Source: Thermophilibacter mediterraneus (lineage in GTDB: Bacteria; Actinomycetota; Coriobacteriia; Coriobacteriales; Atopobiaceae). From it: DNA of 64,000 nt. Of this stretch, positions 1 through 8,357 are shown piece after piece. The notes under the pieces are model-generated. The model searched no databases. It worked only from the letters and a program-made list of their open reading frames with translations, and was not told the origin of the DNA. How positions within the stretch are numbered: the stretch's first letter is position 1; each line of letters starts with the position of its first letter. The stretch is taken from the NCBI RefSeq assembly GCF_900119385.1, contig NZ_FPKO01000008.1, forward strand, positions 62,001 through 126,000, written 5' to 3'. A program made the translations under genes and the position numbers.

Positions 1-336
1 GCACGCCGCTACCTCGAGGAGGCGCGGCCCGCCCTCGCGGCCCGCGGCGGCCGGGCCCGTGACGAGCTCCTCCTCTCCACGAGGGGAAACCCCATGTCGG
101 CCGACGCGCTGCGAGACGCCTTCGAGCGGCACGTGCGCCTCGCGGGCCTCGACCCCCAGCTCACCCCCCACGCGATGCGCCACACCTACGCGACCGAGCT
201 GCTCGGCGGCGGCGCCGACCTCCGCAGCGTGCAGGAGCTGCTAGGGCACGAGAGCCTCTCGACCACCCAGGTCTACACCCATCTCAGCGTCGAGCGCCTC
301 CGCGAGGCGGCCGAGCGGGCGCACCCCCGGGCGTGA
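1..336 (+). CDS. Tyrosine recombinase (XerC/XerD family), C-terminal part
   Basis: Cut by the window's left edge; the reading frame is open from base 1. The visible 111 residues are the C-terminal catalytic part of a Xer/phage-integrase-type site-specific recombinase. The HAMRHTYATELL motif holds the HxxR pair, QELLGHESLSTTQVYTHLS holds the third catalytic histidine and the nucleophilic tyrosine (VYTHLS), and the chain ends about 20 residues later, as is usual for XerC/XerD. Such enzymes resolve chromosome dimers or integrate mobile DNA by strand exchange through a 3'-phosphotyrosine. The upstream position near rpsB is common for XerC in actinobacteria (recalled knowledge), which favours a housekeeping role over a phage integrase. 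XerC and XerD cannot be told apart from this fragment. Confidence 0.85.
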   Translation, partial: ARRYLEEARPALAARGGRARDELLLSTRGNPMSADALRDAFERHVRLAGLDPQLTPHAMRHTYATELLGGGADLRSVQELLGHESLSTTQVYTHLSVERLREAAERAHPRA

Positions 337-370
337 GAGGGCGCCGACTCCTCCGCCCGGCCCCGCCGCG

Positions 371-581
371 TCTGCAACCCGCACGCGTCTGGACTACGTG
401 CTGGTTCCGGTCACTATTCAGCCCCCAACCGTCCGCAACCCGCACGCAGTTGGGCCACGTGCTGGTTCCGGTCGTTTCTCAGCCCCCAACCGTCCGCAAC
501 CCGCACGCAGTTGGGCCACGTGCTGGTTCCGGTCGTTTCTCAGCCCCCAACCGTCCGCAACCAGCACGTGTCTGGACTAGT
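371..581. repeat. 61-bp tandem repeat array (locus 1)
   Basis: About three and a half copies of a 61-bp unit, with registers at 421, 482 and 543. The two central copies are identical; the outer copies diverge. Each unit contains AACCCGCACG followed 11 bases later by CGTGCTGGTT, an imperfect inverted repeat able to form a 10-bp hairpin with one mismatch. The array lies between the recombinase stop and the rpsB promoter and has no credible coding potential. A second array with the same period and a related core is at about 32,840-33,085. Confidence 0.9.
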
Positions 582-654
582 ACTTCTCGACAGATGACCC
601 GGGCGCACCCGCGCGCGAGGGGAGGGGGCGCCTCGTGAACCCCTCGTGAACCAC

Positions 655-683
655 TCGACAAGGGGCGGCGGAGCGTCTATACT
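655..683 (+). promoter_or_regulatory. Promoter of rpsB-tsf
   Basis: TCGACA (655-660) and TATACT (678-683) are separated by 17 bases, close to the sigma-70/SigA consensus. The start of rpsB is about 150 bases downstream, leaving a long leader. S2 leaders are often sites of ribosomal-protein autoregulation in bacteria, but I could not recognise a defined S2-binding structure here. Confidence 0.6.
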
Positions 684-842
684 GCAAACCTGCTGTGCAG
701 AGGCACGGCATGTCGCGTACCAGCGCGGCACCATCTCGCACGCGCGACGACCCGCCCGCCGTGGTGCCCGGGGCTCCAAGCCAGGTCCCGGGTGGCGTCT
801 CGGGGATGACATCGCGCGGAGGAACAACCACAGGAGGTTACC

Positions 843-1595
843 ATGGCTAAGATTACCATCCAGACCCTGCTCGATGCCGGCTGCCACTACGGCCACCAGA
901 CGCGCCGCTGGAACCCCAAGATGAAGTCCTACATCTTCGGCGAGCGCAACGGCATCTACATCCTCGACCTCAAGCAGACCATGCTCGGCGCCGACAAGGC
1001 CTACACCTTCCTCAAGGAGACCGCTGCCAAGGGCGGCACGGTCCTGTTCGTCGGCACCAAGAAGCAGGCCCAGGAGCCCATCGCCGCCCAGGCCGAGCGC
1101 TGCGGCATGCCCTACATCAACCAGCGCTGGCTCGGCGGCATGCTCACCAACTTCGTGACCATCCGCTCCCGCATCCAGCGCATGGAGGAGCTCGAGGCCA
1201 TGGTCGAGGACGGCCGCATGTCGCTGCTCCCCAAGAAGGAGCAGGCCGTGCTGACCAAGGAGCTCGGCAAGCTCCAGGCCAACCTCGGCGGCGCCCGCAC
1301 CATGACCGCCCTCCCGCAGGCCATCTTCGTCGTCGACTCCAAGCGCGAGGAGATCGCGGTCCGCGAGGCCAACCGCCTGCACATCCCCGTCGTGAGCCTG
1401 CTCGACACCAACTCCGACCCCGACGTCATCGACTACGGCATCCCCGCCAACGATGACGCCATCCGCTCCGTCTCGCTCATGTGCGAGCTCGCCGCCGACG
1501 CCGTGCTCGCCGGCTCCGGCAAGGAGCAGATCACGGCCGCCGAGATGGAGGCCGGCTCCACCGAGGCCGTCGTCGAGGCCCCCGCTGCCGAGTAG
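843..1595 (+). CDS. rpsB: 30S ribosomal protein S2
   Basis: S2 (250 aa) sits on the back of the 30S head-body junction and is needed for S1 recruitment and translation initiation. The N-terminus ([19 protein letters not shown]) and the LGGMLTNF motif are diagnostic of the family, and the length is normal. The start is set by a strong AGGAGGT ribosome-binding site eight bases upstream of the ATG. The C-terminal 25 residues are a Glu/Ala-rich extension. It is the first gene of the rpsB-tsf pair, driven by the promoter at 655-683. Codon usage is strongly biased to C/G-ending codons, as expected for a highly expressed gene. Confidence 0.98.
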   Translation: MAKITIQTLLDAGCHYGHQTRRWNPKMKSYIFGERNGIYILDLKQTMLGADKAYTFLKETAAKGGTVLFVGTKKQAQEPIAAQAERCGMPYINQRWLGGMLTNFVTIRSRIQRMEELEAMVEDGRMSLLPKKEQAVLTKELGKLQANLGGARTMTALPQAIFVVDSKREEIAVREANRLHIPVVSLLDTNSDPDVIDYGIPANDDAIRSVSLMCELAADAVLAGSGKEQITAAEMEAGSTEAVVEAPAAE

Positions 1596-1637
1596 CATCC
1601 GCATCAGACAATCGTCCAAGGACAGAGGAGAACACAC

Positions 1638-2507
1638 ATGGCTCAGGTTACCGCCGCTCTGGTCAAGCAGCTCCGCGAGATGACCGACTCCCCGATGATG
1701 GAGTGCAAGAAGGCCCTCGTCGAGGCTGACGGCGACATCGAGAAGGCCGTCGACATCCTGCGCACCATGGGCGTCGCCAAGGCCGTCAAGCGCGCCGGCC
1801 GCGACACCAACGAGGGCACCATCGCCACCTACGTCTCCGAGGACTCCAAGCTCGGCGCCATCCTCGAGCTCACCTGCGAGACCGACTTCGTGGGCACCAA
1901 CCCCAAGTTCACCGGCTTCGCCCTCGAGCTCGCCAAGGTCGTCGCCGAGAACGACCCGGCCGACGTCGACGCCCTCAAGGCCTGCCCGATGGGCGAGTCC
2001 ACCGTCGAGGCCGAGCTCACCGAGATGATCCACGTCATCGGCGAGAACATGAAGATCGCCCGCTTCCAGCGCGTCACTGCCGACGACGGCGCCCTCGGCA
2101 GCTACGTCCACCTGGGCGGCAAGCTCGCCGACATCGTGACCTTCAAGCTCGGCAAGGCCGAGACCGCCTCCGCGGACGAGTTCAAGACCTTCGCCCACGA
2201 CGTGGCCATGCAGGTCGCCGCCGCCGCGCCGGTCGCCGCCCGCCGCGATGACGTCCCCGCCGACGTCATCGAGCACGAGCTCGCCATCTACAAGGCTCAG
2301 GCCGCCGAGTCCGGCAAGCCTGAGGCCATCCAGGAGAAGATGGCCCAGGGCCGCCTCGAGAAGTACTTCAAGGAGGCCGTCCTCACCGAGCAGGAGTTCG
2401 TCAAGGACAGCTCCCTCACCATCGGCCAGCTCGCCAAGAACGTGGGCAAGTCCCTCGGCGACGAAGTCGAGGTCATGAGCTTCATCCGCTTCGCCTTCGG
2501 CGAGTAG
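1638..2507 (+). CDS. tsf: Translation elongation factor Ts
   Basis: EF-Ts (289 aa) is the guanine-nucleotide exchange factor that recycles EF-Tu-GDP in the cytosol. The N-terminal UBA-like domain (LRE-MTDSPMMECKKAL) is followed by the hallmark TDFVGTN motif (residues 82-88), which contacts EF-Tu, and by the core and dimerisation subdomains; the length is normal. A GAGGAG site lies about seven bases before the ATG. The 42-base gap after rpsB and the shared order indicate co-transcription. In related genomes pyrH follows directly; here an IS3 element starts 37 bases after the stop codon and separates them. Confidence 0.97.
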   Translation: MAQVTAALVKQLREMTDSPMMECKKALVEADGDIEKAVDILRTMGVAKAVKRAGRDTNEGTIATYVSEDSKLGAILELTCETDFVGTNPKFTGFALELAKVVAENDPADVDALKACPMGESTVEAELTEMIHVIGENMKIARFQRVTADDGALGSYVHLGGKLADIVTFKLGKAETASADEFKTFAHDVAMQVAAAAPVAARRDDVPADVIEHELAIYKAQAAESGKPEAIQEKMAQGRLEKYFKEAVLTEQEFVKDSSLTIGQLAKNVGKSLGDEVEVMSFIRFAFGE

Positions 2508-2584
2508 CGCTCATAGATCGTCATCGCGCGGCCCCGTCACTCATTGAACTGCGCCCCAAAACTTGGACGCATAAATAATAGCCG

Positions 2585-3508
2585 CTATGCGGCGTCGCGA
2601 AGGGCCTGCTCCCGGAACTCCACCGGGGTCAGGCCCTTCAGCCTGACCTGGCGCCTCACGTGGTTCCAGTGATGGATGTAGGCCTCGAGGTCCGCCTTGA
2701 ACCCCTCGAACGTGTCCCAGTCGCGCCCGCGGAGGAACTCGTCCTTGATGTGTCCGAACACCTGCTCGGTGGCGCCGTTGTCGATGCAGTTGCCCTTGCG
2801 CGACATGCTCTGGACGATCCCCATCCCCTCGAGCGCGGCGACGAACTCGGCGTGCTGGTACTGCCAGCCCATGTCCGTCTGCATGACCGGGCTGGCCCAC
2901 GCGGGCTTGGCCTCCGCGAGCATGGAGAGCATCTCGCGCTGCTGCTCGAGGTCGGGGTGCTCCGAGATCGAGTGCGCCACGATCTCCTTGCTCCCGAAGT
3001 CGTACACCGGCGCGAGGTAGGCCTTGCCGAAGGAGAGCCTGAACTCGGTGACGTCCGTCCCCATCTTCTGCCACGGGCCGTCCGCCTCGAAGTCGCGCCC
3101 GAGCACGTTCTCGAACACCTCGCCGACGACGCCCCTGTAGGAGTTGTACCTGTGGTAGTCGGTCTCGCGGCGGATGCCGCAGCGCAGGCCCATCTCGCGC
3201 ATCATCTTGAGGACGGTCTTGTCGGCTATGCGGGCGCCGTCCACGGCGCGCAGCTCCATGGCGACCTGGCGGTGCCCGACGCCGTTCGGGAGCCTCCCGA
3301 AGATCTCGGCGACGCGCGGCCGGAGCTCGGGCCTGGTCGGGCCCTTGGGGTGCGCGAGCGCGTAATAGTATGTGGACCTGGCGAGGCCGGCGGCCCCCAG
3401 CAGGTCGGCCAGGTCGTGCCCCAGCCCTGAAAGCTCGGCGACCGCTAGGGCCTTCTCCCGCCTCGGGAGCGCAGCTCCGCCTTCAGGGCTATCGATTTTT
3501 TTAGGTAC
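2585..3508 (-). CDS. IS3-family transposase OrfB (DDE catalytic part)
   Basis: OrfB has an HTH_21-like N-terminal segment (RSTYYYALAHP) and an rve/RNase-H-fold integrase core. The DDE triad is seen in GTDVTEF, QTDMGWQYQ and NGATEQVFGHIKDEF, and the C-terminus (LKGLTPVEFREQAL) is typical of IS3 transposases. This frame has no convincing start of its own; the coordinate given is where it can be entered by -1 slippage from OrfA on the A7 run at 3496-3502, producing the OrfAB fusion that cuts and circularises the element. It is intact. Confidence 0.92.
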   Translation of the reverse strand, partial: VPKKIDSPEGGAALPRREKALAVAELSGLGHDLADLLGAAGLARSTYYYALAHPKGPTRPELRPRVAEIFGRLPNGVGHRQVAMELRAVDGARIADKTVLKMMREMGLRCGIRRETDYHRYNSYRGVVGEVFENVLGRDFEADGPWQKMGTDVTEFRLSFGKAYLAPVYDFGSKEIVAHSISEHPDLEQQREMLSMLAEAKPAWASPVMQTDMGWQYQHAEFVAALEGMGIVQSMSRKGNCIDNGATEQVFGHIKDEFLRGRDWDTFEGFKADLEAYIHHWNHVRRQVRLKGLTPVEFREQALRDAA

Positions 3509-3954
3509 GCCACCTGCGCCTCGAGCCTGCGGACCTCGCGCTCGAGCTCCTCCTCGCGCGTCGCCGGGGCGCCGGGAGCCTTGCGCGGCCTGCCCCTGGG
3601 CCTGGGCCGCAGGGCCTCCGCGCCGCCCGCGCGGTAGAGCCGGCACCACTCCTTCAGCGGCGACAGGCTCGCCACCCCGAAGCGCTCCATCGCCTCGGGC
3701 TTGGACATCCCGCCGTCGACCACGGCGCTCGCCGCGGCGACCTTCGTCTCGTAGTCGTACCTCGCCTTGCCCGCGCCCATCCTCAGCAGCCCGTCCCTTC
3801 CCGCGGCCCGGTAGGTGTACTGCCATTTTCTCACGGCCTCCTCGGGGACGCCGAGGAGGCCGGCAACGGCCGCCCTCCCCAGCCCCCTCGCGAAGAGGTC
3901 CGCGGCGCGCCCCCTGAGCGACGTGTCGTGCCTCAAGCGCTGGTCGGTCGACAT
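3445..3954 (-). CDS. IS3-family transposase OrfA (helix-turn-helix part)
   Basis: OrfA (169 aa) begins at the ATG at 3954-3952. It shows two helix-turn-helix-like stretches (around FARGLGRAAVAGLLGV and SKPEAMERFGVASLSPL), followed by a basic linker and a leucine-zipper-like coiled coil (EEELEREVRRLEAQVAYLKK) that ends at the frameshift site. It binds the terminal repeats and multimerises the transposase. Translated alone it terminates at 3445; with frameshifting it forms the N-terminal half of OrfAB. Confidence 0.9.
   Translation of the reverse strand: MSTDQRLRHDTSLRGRAADLFARGLGRAAVAGLLGVPEEAVRKWQYTYRAAGRDGLLRMGAGKARYDYETKVAAASAVVDGGMSKPEAMERFGVASLSPLKEWCRLYRAGGAEALRPRPRGRPRKAPGAPATREEELEREVRRLEAQVAYLKKSIALKAELRSRGGRRP
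3496..3502 (-). other. Programmed -1 frameshift heptamer (A AAA AAA)
   Basis: On the minus strand the run reads CTA AAA AAA TCG in the OrfA frame. Slipping back by one base gives AAA AAA ATC, which is the OrfB frame. A_AAA_AAA is the classic slippery heptamer of IS3-family elements. It lies at the end of the OrfA coiled coil, exactly where a fusion is expected. Confidence 0.85.
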
Positions 3955-4146
3955 GAGAAAGCCTCCCATCCCTCGGACTTTACTTTTCAGTCCAAGAAAT
4001 GGGAGGCAGTTCACATGCGAGTGGCGGGGCCGCTTCTGTCTCGCGCCCGCTCGTGGCGGACGCGTGCCGCTCGCGCAAACCGGCGCGCCCCCGTGCCCGC
4101 CGTCTGATAGAATCACGTGAGCGAACACCGAGGAGCGGAGGTCGGC

Positions 4147-4881
4147 TTGTCTGACACAAACAGCACCATCACCTACAAACGCGTCCTGCTCAAGCTCTCG
4201 GGCGAGGCCCTGATGGGGGAGCAGGACTACGGCATCGACCCCGCCGTGCCCCAGAGGCTCGCCGAGGAGATCAAGCCCGTCTGGGAGGCGGGCGTCCAGG
4301 TGGCGATCGTCGTGGGCGGCGGGAACATCTTCCGCGGGCTCTCCGGCGCCGCCGCGGGCATGGACCGGGCCCAGGGCGACAACATGGGCATGCTCGCCAC
4401 GGTCATCAACTCGCTCTCGCTCCAGGACTGCTTCGAACGCAACGGCATGGACTGCCGCGTCATGAGCGCCATCGAGATGCGCCAGATCGCCGAGCCCTAC
4501 ATCCGCCGCCGCGCGATCAGGCACCTCGAGAAGGGCCGGATCACCATCTACGCCGCCGGCACCGGCAACCCCTACTTCACCACCGACACCGCCGCCGCGC
4601 TGCGCGCGTGCGAGATCAACGCCGAGGTCCTCATGAAGGCCACCAACGTCGACGGCATCTACGACGCCGACCCGAGGACCTGCCCCACGGCGACTCGCTT
4701 CGACACCGTCAGCTATCGCGAGGTGCTGAGCCGCGACCTCAAGGTCATGGACGCCACCGCGACGGCGCTCTGCCACGACAACCACATGCCGATCATGGTC
4801 TTTGACATCAAGCAGCCGGGCGTCTTCATGCGCGCCGTCTGCGGGGAGCACGTAGGAACCACCGTCGTCGAGGAGGACTAG
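4147..4881 (+). CDS. pyrH: UMP kinase
   Basis: PyrH (244 aa) phosphorylates UMP to UDP with ATP, as a hexamer in the cytosol. Amino-acid-kinase-fold motifs are clear: [10 protein letters not shown] (ATP-binding lysine and glycine loop), [10 protein letters not shown], and [14 protein letters not shown] chose the TTG at 4147, which has GGAGCGGAGG five bases upstream and gives the usual N-terminus; an in-frame GTG at 4117 would add ten residues without a good ribosome-binding site. TAGAAT at 4108-4113 could be a -10 element, but no matching -35 box is evident. The IS3 insertion upstream probably makes pyrH depend on its own promoter or on readthrough. Confidence 0.95.
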   Translation: MSDTNSTITYKRVLLKLSGEALMGEQDYGIDPAVPQRLAEEIKPVWEAGVQVAIVVGGGNIFRGLSGAAAGMDRAQGDNMGMLATVINSLSLQDCFERNGMDCRVMSAIEMRQIAEPYIRRRAIRHLEKGRITIYAAGTGNPYFTTDTAAALRACEINAEVLMKATNVDGIYDADPRTCPTATRFDTVSYREVLSRDLKVMDATATALCHDNHMPIMVFDIKQPGVFMRAVCGEHVGTTVVEED

Positions 4882-4883
4882 AC

Positions 4884-5429
4884 ATGAGCCAGCACACCGA
4901 CCGCGCAGAGAAGTCCATGGACAAGTGCATCGAGGCGCTGAAGGCCAACTTCGCGCGCGTGCGCACGGGCCGTGCCAACCCGCACGTCCTCGACTCCATC
5001 AAGGTCGACTACTACGGCCAGCCGACGCCCGTCACCCAGCTCGCCGGCGTGAAGGTGCCCGAGGCCTCCATGCTCGTCGTCGAGCCGTGGGACAAGTCCT
5101 CCCTGCGCGCCATCGAGAAGGCCATCGAGAGCTCCGACCTCGGCATCACCCCCTCCAACGACGGCGTCTGCATCCGCCTGCCGTTCCCGCGCCCCACGGA
5201 GGAGCGCAGGCGCGAGCTCGCCAAGGAGTGCAGCCAGATGGCCGAGGACTCCCGCGTCGCCGTCCGCAACGCGCGCCGCGACGCCAACGCGCGCATCGAG
5301 CGCGACGAGGAGCTCTCCGAGGACGAGCAGACCCGCGAGAAGAAGCGCATCCAGAAGCTGACCGACACCTACGTCGCCAAGGTCGACGAGCTGCTCAAGG
5401 CAAAGACCGCCGAGGTGATGGAGATCTAG
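4884..5429 (+). CDS. frr: Ribosome recycling factor
   Basis: RRF (181 aa) splits post-termination 70S ribosomes together with EF-G. Typical features are the VRTGRANPHVLDSIKVDYYG segment near residues 30-50 and the long three-helix bundle ending in KRIQKLTDTYVAKVDELL. The ATG is two bases after the pyrH stop, and its ribosome-binding site (GAGGAGG) lies inside the end of pyrH, so the two are translationally coupled. Length and motif order are normal. Confidence 0.97.
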   Translation: MSQHTDRAEKSMDKCIEALKANFARVRTGRANPHVLDSIKVDYYGQPTPVTQLAGVKVPEASMLVVEPWDKSSLRAIEKAIESSDLGITPSNDGVCIRLPFPRPTEERRRELAKECSQMAEDSRVAVRNARRDANARIERDEELSEDEQTREKKRIQKLTDTYVAKVDELLKAKTAEVMEI

Positions 5430-6214
5430 TGCGCCTCGACCCACAGAAGCTCCGCGCCTACTACGCGGACCCACCGCAGGACATCTCGCTCGACGACGTC
5501 GACCTCGGGCGCATCCCGTCGCACGTCTCGATCATCATGGACGGCAACGGCCGCTGGGCCACGGCGCGCGGGCTCGATCGCTCGCGCGGTCACGTGGCCG
5601 GCGTCGACTCCCTCAGGGAGGCCGTGACGACGAGCGTGCGCCTCGGCCTCGACGTCCTCTCCGTCTACGCGTTCTCGACCGAGAACTGGCGCAGGCCCCA
5701 GCGCGAGGTCGACCTCCTCATGCACCTCTTCGCGACGACGCTCGTCAAGGAGCTGCCGCTCTTCCACCAGGAGAACGTGCGCCTGCGCTTCCTCGGCGAC
5801 ATCGACGCCCTGCCCGACCGCACGGCGCGCGTCTTCCACCAGGGGCTCGACGAGACCGCCGACCACACCGGCATGACCTTCGCCCTCGCCGTCAACTACG
5901 GCTCGAGGGCCGAGATCGCGCGGGCCGCCCGCGAGCTCGCCCGTGACGTCGCCGCCGGCCGCCTCGCGCCCGATGACGTGGACGAGGGCGCCATCGGCGC
6001 GCGGCTCTACACCGCGGGCCTGCCCGACCCCGACCTCCTCATCCGGACCTCCGGCGAGCTCAGGCTCTCCAACTACCTGCTCTGGCAGCTCGCCTACACC
6101 GAGTTCTACGTGACGGACACCCTCTGGCCCGACTTCGACCGCTGGGAGTTCCTCCGCGCCGTCGCGGCCTTCCAGGGCCGCTCGAGGCGCTTCGGGGGAG
6201 TGGTCGGCTCATGA
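5429..6214 (+). CDS. uppS: Undecaprenyl diphosphate synthase (cis-prenyltransferase)
   Basis: UppS (261 aa) condenses eight isopentenyl diphosphates onto farnesyl diphosphate to make the C55 carrier for peptidoglycan and wall polymers. The catalytic MDGNGRWA (Asp at residue 38), VYAFSTENWRRP, and DLLIRTSGELRLSNYL followed by AYTEFY are all present. The GTG start overlaps the frr stop (TAGTG), and the stop overlaps the cdsA start (ATGA), so it is coupled on both sides. The MEP genes dxr and ispG downstream supply its substrate, which makes the operon functionally coherent. Confidence 0.96.
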   Translation: MRLDPQKLRAYYADPPQDISLDDVDLGRIPSHVSIIMDGNGRWATARGLDRSRGHVAGVDSLREAVTTSVRLGLDVLSVYAFSTENWRRPQREVDLLMHLFATTLVKELPLFHQENVRLRFLGDIDALPDRTARVFHQGLDETADHTGMTFALAVNYGSRAEIARAARELARDVAAGRLAPDDVDEGAIGARLYTAGLPDPDLLIRTSGELRLSNYLLWQLAYTEFYVTDTLWPDFDRWEFLRAVAAFQGRSRRFGGVVGS

Positions 6215-7161
6215 GTGGGCGCAGGCGCGCGCAGGGGCGCGACGACAGGCCCTCGGGGCTCGACCGCCAGATCGACCGGCTCGAGGACCGTCGAGCCTCC
6301 AAGGAGGACGCGAGGGCCGCGGGCGACCTCAAGGGCCAGCGGGCGCGCAGCTCCGCCGAGAAGCTCCTGACGAGAAGCACCTCGGGCGCCATCTACGCCG
6401 TGGTCACGCTCGCGTGCCTGTTCATCGGCCCGCTCACCACGACCGTGCTCATCGCCGCCGAGGCGTGGCTGTGCTGCTCCGAGTTCTTCCGCATCTGCCG
6501 GATGGGGGGCCGAACCCCCAACGACGCGTTCGGCCTCGCCGCCGCGCTCCTGTTCCCGCTCGCGGCTTACGCAAACGGCCTCCTCGCCCTGACGCTCGTC
6601 ATCTTCGTGCTGCTCATGGCATGCGCCGTCTGGTACGTCCTCACGCCGCGCGCGAGCATCGCGGACGTTGCGGTCACCGCCTTCGGGCCGCTCTACACCT
6701 CGCTCGCGTTCTCGAGCATCGTCCTCATCCGCATGTACGACCACGGCCCCGCCGGGGCGCTCCTCGCCCTCGGCGTCATGCTCTCGATCTGGGGCAACGA
6801 CGCCATGGCGTACTTCGTCGGCTCCGCCATCGGCGCCCACAAGCTCGCCCCGCGGATCTCGCCGAGCAAGAGCGTCGAGGGCTTCGTGGGCGGCATCGCC
6901 GGCTCGGTCGCCGTCTGGGCGCTCGTCTCCGCCTTCCTCGTCCCGGAGCTCGACATGGCGCTCGCCGTGGCGTGCGGGCTCGTCGTCGGCGTCGCGTCGG
7001 TCTTCGGCGACCTCTTCGAGTCGCGCATCAAGCGCGGCGCCGGGGTCAAGGACTCGGGGAACCTCATCCCCGGGCACGGCGGGCTGCTCGACCGCAGCGA
7101 CTCCATGCTCTTCGGGGGCATGGCGGCCTTCTTCCTTCTTCGCTTTGGGGGCATCCTGTGA
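6211..7161 (+). CDS. cdsA: Phosphatidate cytidylyltransferase (CDP-diglyceride synthase)
   Basis: CdsA (316 aa) is an integral membrane enzyme that forms CDP-diacylglycerol from phosphatidate and CTP. A hydrophilic, arginine-rich N-terminal extension of about 55 residues precedes several hydrophobic segments; the signature SRIKRGAGVKDSG followed by IPGHGGLLDRSDS near the C-terminus matches the family pattern with its metal-binding aspartates. The ATG overlaps the uppS stop by four bases. The charged N-terminal region is longer than in many homologues and probably faces the cytoplasm. Confidence 0.94.
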   Translation: MSGRRRAQGRDDRPSGLDRQIDRLEDRRASKEDARAAGDLKGQRARSSAEKLLTRSTSGAIYAVVTLACLFIGPLTTTVLIAAEAWLCCSEFFRICRMGGRTPNDAFGLAAALLFPLAAYANGLLALTLVIFVLLMACAVWYVLTPRASIADVAVTAFGPLYTSLAFSSIVLIRMYDHGPAGALLALGVMLSIWGNDAMAYFVGSAIGAHKLAPRISPSKSVEGFVGGIAGSVAVWALVSAFLVPELDMALAVACGLVVGVASVFGDLFESRIKRGAGVKDSGNLIPGHGGLLDRSDSMLFGGMAAFFLLRFGGIL

Positions 7162-8357
7162 CGATATTCGAAGACCTCGCCCCGCGTCGCGCCGCGCAGC
7201 GGCCGCTGCGCGTGGCCGTTCTCGGCTGCTCGGGCTCCATCGGCCGGCAGACGCTCGACGTCTGCCGGCGCCACGCCGACAAGGTCCGCGTGGTCGCGCT
7301 CTCGGTGAACGCGTCCACGCGCGCCCTCGTCGACGCGGCGCGCGAGTTCCGCCCCGCGCACGTCGCCGTCGCCGACGCGACCCGCTCCTCGGACCCCGTT
7401 CTCTCCGAGCTGCCCGACGGCTGCGAGCTCGCGTTCGGCCCCGAGGCCGTCACCGGGCTCGCCGAGCTCGACGACGTCGACATGGTGGTCAACGCCCTCG
7501 TCGGCTTCGCCGGCATCCACGCGGGCTTCGCGGCGCTCGCCGCCGGCAAGTCGCTCGCGTACGCCAACAAGGAGTCCATCGTCTGCGGCGGCGACCTCAT
7601 GATGCCGCTCGCGCGGCCCGGGCGCCTGCTGCCCGTCGACTCCGAGCACAGCGCCATCTACCAGTGCCTCGTGGGGGAGCGGCCCGAGGACGTCGCGCGC
7701 ATCTGGCTCACCTGCTCGGGCGGGCCCTTCTACGGTCGCCGCCGCGACGAGCTCGCCGACGTCAGCGCCGAGCGGGCCCTCGCGCACCCCACCTGGTCCA
7801 TGGGGGCCAAGATCACCATCGACAGCGCCACGCTCATGAACAAGGGCCTCGAGGTCATCGAGGCCCACCACCTCTTCCAGCGCCCCGTCGACGACATCCG
7901 GGTCCTCGTGCACCCGCAGAGCAAGATCCACTCCATGGTCGAGTTCGTCGACGGGACCGTCAAGGCTCAGCTCGGGAGCTCCGACATGCGCGGCCCCATC
8001 CAGTACGCGCTGAGCTACCCCGAGCGCTGGGAGGCGAGCGCCCGCCGCGTGGACTGGTGCGCTGAGGACCCCCTCACCTTCGGCGAGGCCGACGAGGGGA
8101 CCTTCGGGTGCCTCGCGCTCGCGCGCGAGGCGGGGAGGGCGGGCGGCACGCTCCCCTGCGCCATGAACGCCGCCAACGAGGTCGCCAACGAGGCGTTCCG
8201 CCAAGGGTTGTGCGGCTTTCTTGACATCGAGCGCGTCGTCGCGCGCGTCATGGAGCGCACCGCCGTCGAGCGGGTAGATTCTGTGGCACAGCTCGACGAG
8301 GTCGACGCGCGCGCCCGCGAGCTCGCCCGCGCCACTCTCATGGAGGTCGTTCGTTGA
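7158..8357 (+). CDS. dxr: 1-deoxy-D-xylulose 5-phosphate reductoisomerase
   Basis: DXR (399 aa) performs the first committed MEP-pathway step, DXP to MEP with NADPH and a divalent metal. The NADPH-binding GCSGSIGRQT, the ANKESIVCGG motif, the metal and substrate segments DSEHSAIYQCL and DSATLMNKGLEVIEAHHLF, and HPQSKIHSMVEF are all intact. The GTG start overlaps the cdsA stop (GTGA). The C-terminal helical domain is complete. Confidence 0.96.
   Translation: MTIFEDLAPRRAAQRPLRVAVLGCSGSIGRQTLDVCRRHADKVRVVALSVNASTRALVDAAREFRPAHVAVADATRSSDPVLSELPDGCELAFGPEAVTGLAELDDVDMVVNALVGFAGIHAGFAALAAGKSLAYANKESIVCGGDLMMPLARPGRLLPVDSEHSAIYQCLVGERPEDVARIWLTCSGGPFYGRRRDELADVSAERALAHPTWSMGAKITIDSATLMNKGLEVIEAHHLFQRPVDDIRVLVHPQSKIHSMVEFVDGTVKAQLGSSDMRGPIQYALSYPERWEASARRVDWCAEDPLTFGEADEGTFGCLALAREAGRAGGTLPCAMNAANEVANEAFRQGLCGFLDIERVVARVMERTAVERVDSVAQLDEVDARARELARATLMEVVR

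Larger units (their letters stand above)
2545..4013 (-). mobile_element. IS3-family insertion sequence, complete (1,469 bp)
   Basis: Both ends are visible. The left end reads TGAACTGCGCCCCAAAACTT and the right end, read on the other strand, starts TGAACTGCCTCCCATTTCTT, giving imperfect terminal inverted repeats. The element is flanked by the trinucleotide CAT (2542-2544 and 4014-4016), a 3-bp target duplication typical of IS3. It carries two overlapping minus-strand frames, orfA and orfB, joined by a -1 frameshift signal. It lies between tsf and pyrH, opposite to the direction of host transcription. All expected parts are present, so it looks recently active. Confidence 0.95.

Noticed and set aside
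371-581. The 61-bp arrays as CRISPR
   Set aside because: The segments between the cores are themselves repeated within each locus, so there are no unique spacers; no cas genes are present.
540-2276. A 578-codon open frame on the minus strand across rpsB and tsf
   Set aside because: It is antisense to two certain genes. The product is a Val/Gly/Asp/Leu-rich low-complexity sequence typical of the reverse frame of C-ending codons in GC-rich DNA.
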